Source: DAOMNN01 sp964404505 (GTDB lineage: Bacteria; Pseudomonadota; Gammaproteobacteria; Burkholderiales; Rhodocyclaceae). From it: 12,629 nucleotides of DNA. Position 1 is the first letter of the stretch; each line of letters opens with the position of its first letter. The stretch covers positions 1-12,629 of the forward strand of contig CAYOKH010000050.1 in assembly GCA_964404505.1 (NCBI GenBank). Reading direction: 5' to 3'. The notes beneath the pieces are model-generated. The model did no database searches and had not been told where the DNA came from. It saw nothing but the letters and a program-made list of their open reading frames with translations. The translations under genes were made by a program, and so were the position numbers. This document shows, piece after piece, positions 8,086-12,629 of this stretch.

Positions 8086-8108
8086 AAACACATTTATAAT
8101 TATACACT
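8086..8108. promoter_or_regulatory. AT-rich patch with palindromic TATAATTATA, probable promoter zone
   Basis: TATAATTATA (8095-8104) is a perfect palindrome and offers a consensus -10 box on both strands within an otherwise GC-rich region. On the minus strand, toward infA, TTGGTC lies 20 bases upstream of TATAAT, a poor spacing. On the plus strand no -35 box is seen. It is the best promoter candidate for infA, about 310 bases from its start, but the evidence is only base composition and the -10 match. Confidence 0.35.
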
Positions 8109-8176
8109 AGCATGAGGGTCATTGGACCAACCCGGAATTGACCACAGTCAGATCATCCACACGCCGATCAATTCCT

Positions 8177-8182
8177 TATAAT
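8177..8182 (+). promoter_or_regulatory. -10 box 6 bases before the cyclase ATG
   Basis: A perfect TATAAT ends 6 bases before the ATG at 8189. Polymerase normally starts about 7 bases after this box, so the transcript would begin at or next to the A of the ATG, giving a leaderless mRNA. No Shine-Dalgarno element precedes the ATG (the upstream bases are CCGCCC), which agrees. The -35 region at 17 bases is a poor match, and TTGACC at 8138-8143 is too far away. Confidence 0.45.
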
Positions 8183-8188
8183 CCGCCC

Positions 8189-9082
8189 ATGATAGATACT
8201 TCCCCGCTGCCACCCGAATGCACCGTCCTGTTTGCCGACCTCGTCGGCAGCACGCAATTGTACGAGCGCGTGGGCGACACGTCGGCATTCGCGCTCGTGG
8301 ATCGCTGTCTCAAGGAATTGCAGAAGGCGATCGAAGTCCGGGGTGGCAAGGTCGTCAAGCACACGGGCGATGGCCTGATGGCGATTTTCGCCGATGCCGA
8401 CAGTGCAGCAGACGCTGCGGTCGGCATGCACCAGTCGCTGCGCGAACTGCCGCCGCTGTCCGGACAGAGACTCGCCGTGCGCATCGGCTTCCATTATGGA
8501 TCGGTGATCGCGAGCGGCGACGACGTCTTCGGGGAGACGGTGAATTTCGCCGCACGTCTCATGGAACTGGCCTCGCCGGGGCGAGCGCTGACAACAGCCG
8601 AAACATTCCAGCATCTGACTTCCGACTGGCAGGATGTGATGTATCCGCTGCAATCGCGGGTACTCAGGGGCGCATCGCGCCCGATGGAGATCTTCGAACT
8701 GAAATGCGAGGCCCTGGGCGACGTCACGGTTCTCCAGACCGGGCAGTTCGTAGTCGAGGGGGAACACGAACTCAAGCTGTACCTCAACGAGCAGACGGTA
8801 GTGCTGAATGAGAACTGCCCGGTTGCCAGAATCGGGCGCGACGCCGTGGCCGACATGCGTGTCGGCGACAGTCGTGCTTCGCGCCGGCACGCCGAAGTCG
8901 AACTCAGGGGCGACAAGTTCGTACTCGTCGACCGCAGCAGCAACGGCACGTACGTGTCGATCGTCGGGGAGAAGGAGTTCGTGCTGTGTCGCGAGGAAGC
9001 CGTCCTTCGAGGCCAGGGTCACATTGCGCTCGGCGGAAGCTGCAGCGGCAACCCGTTCGCAATCAGTTTCATCTGCGCCTGA
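8189..9082 (+). CDS. Class III adenylate cyclase with C-terminal FHA domain
   Basis: This is predicted to make cAMP from ATP in the cytoplasm and to recognise phosphothreonine peptides. It has 297 residues from the ATG at 8189. The cyclase domain spans about 10-172. Its two metal-binding aspartates are Asp17 (VLFADLVGST) and Asp61 (HTGDG). Lys57 and Asp112 are the adenine-specifying pair, and Asn119 and Arg123 (GETVNFAARL) are the transition-state residues. All are present, so activity on ATP is expected. The FHA domain, about 198-292, shows ARIGRD (213-218), SRASRRHAEV (228-237) and DRSSNGTYV (248-256). There is no membrane segment. The frame opens further upstream (TTG at 8138), but that extension lacks domain features and a ribosome site. 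A matching Ser/Thr kinase is not in the window. Downstream no clear terminator is seen. Confidence 0.93.
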   Translation: MIDTSPLPPECTVLFADLVGSTQLYERVGDTSAFALVDRCLKELQKAIEVRGGKVVKHTGDGLMAIFADADSAADAAVGMHQSLRELPPLSGQRLAVRIGFHYGSVIASGDDVFGETVNFAARLMELASPGRALTTAETFQHLTSDWQDVMYPLQSRVLRGASRPMEIFELKCEALGDVTVLQTGQFVVEGEHELKLYLNEQTVVLNENCPVARIGRDAVADMRVGDSRASRRHAEVELRGDKFVLVDRSSNGTYVSIVGEKEFVLCREEAVLRGQGHIALGGSCSGNPFAISFICA

Positions 9083-9190
9083 GCGGATGAAGCACCACGC
9101 CTCCCCGCGCGACTGACCGGCGCTGCCGTTCCGATCGGACAGGGCGAGGAAGACGCCCCAACCGCGAGGCAGGCGGGGCGCTGTCGTGAT

Positions 9191-9209
9191 CCGCGCACAA
9201 GCTGCGCGG
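9191..9209 (-). terminator. Possible acnB terminator hairpin without a T-run
   Basis: CCGCGCA / TGCGCGG form a perfect 7-bp GC-rich stem with a 5-base loop, 19 bases after the acnB stop on the minus strand. No T-run follows, so it may stabilise the 3' end or assist factor-dependent termination. A smaller stem, GCAAC / GTTGC (9210-9214 and 9222-9226), lies between it and acnB. Confidence 0.4.
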
Positions 9210-9227
9210 GCAACCCTTTCCGTTGCG

Positions 9228-11837
9228 TCAGACCTCGACAGTGTCGGCCACGCTGCGGAACTCCTCGATCTGGTCGAAGTTCATGTAGCGATAGACTTCA
9301 CCGGCCTTGGCGTCGAGCGAGCGGACCTGCTCGAGGTACTCTGCGACGGTTGGAATCCGCCCCATCAACGCGCACACCGCGGCAAGTTCGGCGGAGCCAA
9401 GATACACGCGCGTGTCGATACCCAGCCGGTTCGGGAAGTTGCGCGTCGAAGTCGACATCGCGGTACTGCCCTTGCGGATTTGCGCCTGGTTGCCCATGCA
9501 GAGCGAACACCCCGGCATTTCCATGCGGGCCCCGGACTTGCCGAGCACGCCGTAATAGCCTTCCTCGTTGAGAATCATCGCGTCCATCTTGGTCGGCGGC
9601 GCGATCCACAGACGGGTCGGGATGTCGGACTTGCCCTCCAGCACCTTGCCCGCGGCACGGAAGTGACCGATATTGGTCATGCATGAACCGATGAAGACCT
9701 CGTCGATCTTGTCGCCGGCAACTTCGGACAGCGGCTTGACGTCGTCAGGGTCGTTCGGGCACGCCACCAGCGGCTCCTTGACGTCCGCGAGGTCGATCTC
9801 GATCACCGCGGCGTACTCCGCGTCGGGATCGGCCTCGAGCAGCTCGCCACTGGCAATCCACTCTTCCATGGCCTTGATGCGCCGCCTGAGCGTGCGCGCA
9901 TCCTCGTAGCCGTTGGCGATCATCCATTTCATCAGCGTGATGTTCGAGTTCATGTACTCGACGATCGGGGCCTTGTCCAGATGTACCGTGCACCCCGCGG
10001 CAGAGCGCTCGGCCGATGCATCGGACAATTCGAACGCCTGTTCGACCTTCAGATCCGGCAGGCCTTCGATTTCGAGGATGCGACCGGAGAAGATGTTCTT
10101 CTTGCCCTTCTTCTCGACCGTCAGAAGGCCCTGGTTGATCGCGTAATAGGGAATCGCGTTCACCAGATCGCGCAGGGTCACTCCAGGCTGCAATTTGCCC
10201 CTGAAGCGCACCAGCACCGATTCGGGCATGTCGAGGGGCATCACGCCGGCCGCTGCGGCAAACGCCACCAGGCCAGACCCCGCCGGGAAGGAAATTCCGA
10301 TCGGGAAGCGCGTATGACTGTCGCCCCCCGTCCCGACCGTATCCGGCAACAGCAGGCGATTGAGCCAGGAATGGATCACGCCGTCGCCCGGGCGCAGGCT
10401 GACGCCGCCGCGGGTGCTGATGAAGCTCGGCAGTTCGCGATGCATGCGCACGTCGATGAGCTTCGGATAGGCAGCGGTGTGGCAGAAGGACTGCATCACC
10501 AGGTCGGCGGAAAAGCCGAGGCAGGCCAGGTCCTTCAGCTCGTCGCGGGTCATCGGACCGGTGGTGTCCTGCGAGCCGACCGTGGTCATCTTCGGTTCGC
10601 AGTACGTGCCCGGGCGGATGCCCTGCTGATTTCCGCCAACGAGCGGCAGACCGCAGGCGCGACCAACCATCTTCTGCGCCAGCGAAAAACCCCTCCCGGA
10701 GTCGGCCGGATTCTGCGGCAGCCGAAACAGCGTGCTGACCGGCAGGCCCAGCGCATCGCGCGCCTTGGCGGTCAGGCCCCGCCCGATGATCAGCGGAATG
10801 CGCCCGCCGGCACGCACCTCGTCGAGGATCACCGGGGTCTTGAGCCGGGACTCGGCGATCACCTCGCCGTTCTTCAGAGCGGTCACCGCAGCGGTCGTGT
10901 GGTCGATCCTGAGTTCGACCTCATCACCCATCTCCATCCGGCCCACGTCGAGTTCGATCGGCAACGCGCCGGCGTCCTCCATGGTGTTGAAGAAGATCGG
11001 CGCGATCTTGGAGCCAAGACACACGCCGCCGAAGCGCTTGTTCGGCACGAAGGGAATGTCCTCCCCGGTGAACCACAGCACCGAGTTGGTCGCGGACTTG
11101 CGCGAGGAGCCCGTGCCGACCACGTCACCGACATAGGCGACCAGATTGCCCCTGGCGCGCAAGTCCTCGAGGAACTTCACCGGACCCCGCACGCCCGCCT
11201 CTTCCGGTTCGATCCCCGGGCGGGGGTTTTTCAGCATGGCCAGCGCATGCAACGGTATGTCGGGGCGCGACCACGCGTCCGGAGCGGGCGACAGATCGTC
11301 GGTATTGGTTTCGCCGGACACCTTGAATATCGTTACCTTCGTCGAGGCGGGCACTTCCGGGCGGCTGGTGAACCATTCGGCGTCGGCCCAGGACTGCATC
11401 ACCGACTTCGCGTTGGCGACGCCCTTCTCGGCCAGTTCCTTCACGTCATGGAAGTAGTCGAACATCAGCAGGGTCTTCTTCAGCCCTGCTGCGGCAATCG
11501 CACCGACTTCACCGTCGCCGAGGACGTCGATCAGGGGTTTGATGTTGAATCCACCCAGCATGGTGCCGAGCAGTTCGGTCGCCTTGGCGCGGGAAACCAG
11601 GCCACAAGTCTCCTCGTCCCTTGCGATCCTGGCGAGAAATTCGGCCTTGACCCCTGCGGCATCGTCCACGCCGGCCGGAACGCGGTAGGTCAAGAGCTCG
11701 ACCAGGAAACCCTCTTCGCCGGCAGGCGGATTGCGCAGAAGCTCCACGAGTTCGACGGTCTGCTGCTTCGACAGGGGCAGCGGCGGGATGCCGAGGGCGG
11801 CACGCTCGGCGGCATGGGCACGGTAGGCTTCAAGCAC
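9228..11837 (-). CDS. acnB: Aconitate hydratase B
   Basis: AcnB isomerises citrate to isocitrate through cis-aconitate on a [4Fe-4S] cluster. I chose the GTG at 11837-11835: AAGGA lies 7 bases upstream, and the product then begins as in E. coli AcnB (LEAYRAHAAERAALG). It has 869 residues against 865 in E. coli. The 32-residue upstream extension would cover the promoter and operator and is rejected. Domain order is that of AcnB: an N-terminal HEAT-like domain (about 1-160), the swivel domain (about 165-390, with GTGSSRKSATNSVLWFTGED), then the catalytic core. Core signatures are TGGDSHTRFPIGISFPAGSG and the cluster ligands Cys719 (GSCMTN), Cys777 and Cys780 (MPGCSLCMGNQAQ). The C-terminus RYMNFDQIEEFRSVADTV is typical. 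It is divergent from acnA and probably controlled through the palindrome upstream. Confidence 0.98.
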   Translation of the reverse strand: MLEAYRAHAAERAALGIPPLPLSKQQTVELVELLRNPPAGEEGFLVELLTYRVPAGVDDAAGVKAEFLARIARDEETCGLVSRAKATELLGTMLGGFNIKPLIDVLGDGEVGAIAAAGLKKTLLMFDYFHDVKELAEKGVANAKSVMQSWADAEWFTSRPEVPASTKVTIFKVSGETNTDDLSPAPDAWSRPDIPLHALAMLKNPRPGIEPEEAGVRGPVKFLEDLRARGNLVAYVGDVVGTGSSRKSATNSVLWFTGEDIPFVPNKRFGGVCLGSKIAPIFFNTMEDAGALPIELDVGRMEMGDEVELRIDHTTAAVTALKNGEVIAESRLKTPVILDEVRAGGRIPLIIGRGLTAKARDALGLPVSTLFRLPQNPADSGRGFSLAQKMVGRACGLPLVGGNQQGIRPGTYCEPKMTTVGSQDTTGPMTRDELKDLACLGFSADLVMQSFCHTAAYPKLIDVRMHRELPSFISTRGGVSLRPGDGVIHSWLNRLLLPDTVGTGGDSHTRFPIGISFPAGSGLVAFAAAAGVMPLDMPESVLVRFRGKLQPGVTLRDLVNAIPYYAINQGLLTVEKKGKKNIFSGRILEIEGLPDLKVEQAFELSDASAERSAAGCTVHLDKAPIVEYMNSNITLMKWMIANGYEDARTLRRRIKAMEEWIASGELLEADPDAEYAAVIEIDLADVKEPLVACPNDPDDVKPLSEVAGDKIDEVFIGSCMTNIGHFRAAGKVLEGKSDIPTRLWIAPPTKMDAMILNEEGYYGVLGKSGARMEMPGCSLCMGNQAQIRKGSTAMSTSTRNFPNRLGIDTRVYLGSAELAAVCALMGRIPTVAEYLEQVRSLDAKAGEVYRYMNFDQIEEFRSVADTVEV

Positions 11838-11901
11838 GGCGGTTTCCTTCCATCGTTGAAGTGGCTGGGCGCCCGGACCGATTTCCGAGCGATACTTTCG
11901 T

Positions 11902-11907
11902 ATTATA
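11902..11907 (-). promoter_or_regulatory. -10 box of the acnB promoter
   Basis: A perfect TATAAT on the minus strand lies 65-70 bases upstream of the acnB GTG and one base downstream of the operator. TTGCAC (11933-11928) is the nearest -35-like element, but the spacer would be 20 bases. At the ideal spacing the sequence is CACCAC, a poor match. The -10 assignment is more secure than the -35. Confidence 0.6.
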
Positions 11908-11908
11908 T

Positions 11909-11922
11909 GTCTTTTATAAGAC
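11909..11922. promoter_or_regulatory. Operator upstream of acnB, second copy of the gntR/mdh palindrome
   Basis: GTCTTTTATAAGAC matches the palindrome at 5069-5082 at 13 of 14 positions and is itself symmetric except for one central pair. It sits immediately upstream of the acnB -10 box, inside the region polymerase would cover, the classic place for a repressor. Being also in the acnB-acnA gap, it might influence acnA, whose start is 189 bases away. Binding by the GntR-family protein encoded in this window is inferred from the shared sequence. Confidence 0.75.
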
Positions 11923-12110
11923 TCGTGGTGCAATGCATCACCGAGTGGTCAGCGGGATTCTGTCGAAGGCGAATATCTTACCCCCGGTTCGTATCACGGT
12001 GCGGCGAACAAACCCATGAACGGCCGGTGACGCCTGCGGTCTCATTAGCGTCGCCTGCGCCGCACCGCTCTCCGGCAGCAATCCGTGATTCATTCAAGGA
12101 GCCAGGAACC

Positions 12111-12629
12111 ATGCCCAACGCCTTGTTCGACACCCTTCGCCAATTCTCCACTCGCGGCGGAGCACGCGCAAACCTGCATTCCCTCTCCAGCCTCGAAGCT
12201 GCGGGCCTCGGACGGGTGTCCCGGCTCCCGGTTTGCTTGCGCATTGTGCTGGAAGCCGTCCTGCGCAACTGCGACGGCAAGAAGGTCACGGCGGAGCACG
12301 TTCGCCAGCTCGCAGGCTGGAAACCCAATGCGCCGCGCACCGACGAGATTCCGTTCGTGGTCGCGCGCGTCGTGCTGCAGGATTTCACCGGTGTTCCGCT
12401 GCTATGCGACCTGGCTGCAATGCGCAACGTCGCGGCGAAGATGGGTCGCGACCCCAAGCTGATCGAACCGCTCGTTGCGGTTGACCTGGTGGTGGACCAT
12501 TCGGTGCAGGTCGACGAATACGGCACTCCCGACGCAATGCGCCGGAACATGGAACTCGAGTTCCAGCGCAATCGCGAGCGCTACCAGTTCATGAAGTGGG
12601 GCATGCAGGCCTTCGACACTTTCAAGGTC
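12111..12629 (+). CDS. acnA: Aconitate hydratase A, N-terminal part (cut by right window edge)
   Basis: AcnA is the second, structurally distinct aconitase, with the domain order of the mitochondrial/IRP1 type. The ATG at 12111 has a strong AAGGAG site 9 bases upstream. The 173 visible residues match the AcnA N-terminus: LHSLSSLEAAGLGRVSRLP, then the core segments VLQDFTGVP (88-96), DLAAMRNVAAKMG (100-112) and VDLVVDHSVQVD (124-135), then RNRERYQFMKWG (153-164). The cluster cysteines of the family lie beyond the window. The N-terminus is unlike AcnD, the methylcitrate dehydratase of propionate operons, and no prp gene is seen. It diverges from acnB across 273 bases; I find no clear promoter for it in that gap. 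Enzyme name secure, full length unseen. Confidence 0.94.
   Translation, partial: MPNALFDTLRQFSTRGGARANLHSLSSLEAAGLGRVSRLPVCLRIVLEAVLRNCDGKKVTAEHVRQLAGWKPNAPRTDEIPFVVARVVLQDFTGVPLLCDLAAMRNVAAKMGRDPKLIEPLVAVDLVVDHSVQVDEYGTPDAMRRNMELEFQRNRERYQFMKWGMQAFDTFKV

Larger units (their letters stand above)
7785..8188. other. 404-base intergenic region with hairpins and an AT-rich patch
   Basis: This region separates the divergent infA and cyclase genes. I see no convincing gene in it. It contains the hairpins at 7811-7828 (GCCTG / CAGGC), 7872-7885 and 7917-7942, a small CCC-TTCA-GGG stem at 7961-7970, and an AT-rich stretch at 8086-8108. The hairpins would lie in an infA leader of up to about 300 bases if infA is transcribed from the AT-rich patch. 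A separate small RNA on either strand is also possible. No known riboswitch or RNA family is recognised. Confidence 0.5.

Noticed and set aside
7405..8091. 228-codon minus-strand frame crossing infA and its upstream region
   Set aside because: It overlaps infA in another frame, with no domain and a low-complexity Arg/Ser/Pro composition.
7981..8115. 44-codon plus-strand ORF with an AGGGGG element 9 bases upstream
   Set aside because: Codon use is unlike the neighbours, with AT-rich codons near its end. It crosses the AT-rich promoter-like patch and shows no protein features. Not excluded, but unsupported.
9154..9180. CGCCCC / GGGGCG pairing after the cyclase gene as its terminator
   Set aside because: It has only 6 bp with a 15-base loop and no T-run; expected by chance in GC-rich DNA.
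11838..11933. Upstream ATG giving AcnB 32 extra residues
   Set aside because: The extension overlaps the -10 box and the operator, has no family similarity, and the GTG at 11837 has a strong ribosome site and matches the family N-terminus.

Overview
The window is a GC-rich chromosomal segment that carries most of a TCA-cycle gene cluster. The order gntR-sdhCDABE-gltA, with mdh divergent and acnB/acnA nearby, together with the protein sequences themselves, points to a betaproteobacterium. A Rhodocyclales- or Burkholderiales-like organism seems likely, but I cannot fix the genus. Codon use looks uniform, and I see no insertion sequence, phage gene, CRISPR array, tRNA or rRNA.

Left block (1-5020, minus strand). 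Transcription runs right to left: a GntR-family regulator with a UTRA domain, then sdhC, sdhD, sdhA and sdhB (complex II), sdhE (the FAD-insertion factor for SdhA), and gltA (citrate synthase, cut by the left window edge). The sdhC-to-sdhE genes overlap or lie within about 20 bases of each other, so they form a tight operon. gltA follows after 62 bases with no visible terminator.

Middle block (5021-7478). mdh (malate dehydrogenase) diverges from gntR. Their shared intergenic region holds a perfect 14-bp palindrome and a good sigma70-type promoter for mdh. mdh ends in a strong intrinsic terminator. Next comes a CitE-like lyase of the HpcH/HpaI family whose substrate cannot be read from the sequence.

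Right block (7566-12629). A lone infA (translation factor IF-1) on the minus strand has a roughly 400-base non-coding region upstream with several short hairpins. A class III adenylate cyclase fused to a C-terminal FHA domain follows on the plus strand. Then come acnB (minus) and the start of acnA (plus, cut by the right edge), which diverge. The acnB promoter region carries a 14-bp site that matches the gntR/mdh palindrome at 13 of 14 positions. This suggests that one regulator, probably the GntR protein encoded here, ties these genes into a single TCA regulon.

Together the enzymes cover oxaloacetate + acetyl-CoA to citrate (GltA), citrate to isocitrate (AcnA/AcnB), succinate to fumarate (SdhABCD) and malate to oxaloacetate (Mdh). 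Nothing here looks like a wholly new system. The best leads are the shared operator, an Ala in place of the Gly of the SdhE RGxxE motif, the CitE-like orphan, the stand-alone IF-1 with a structured leader, and a cyclase-FHA gene whose -10 box lies 6 bases before its ATG.
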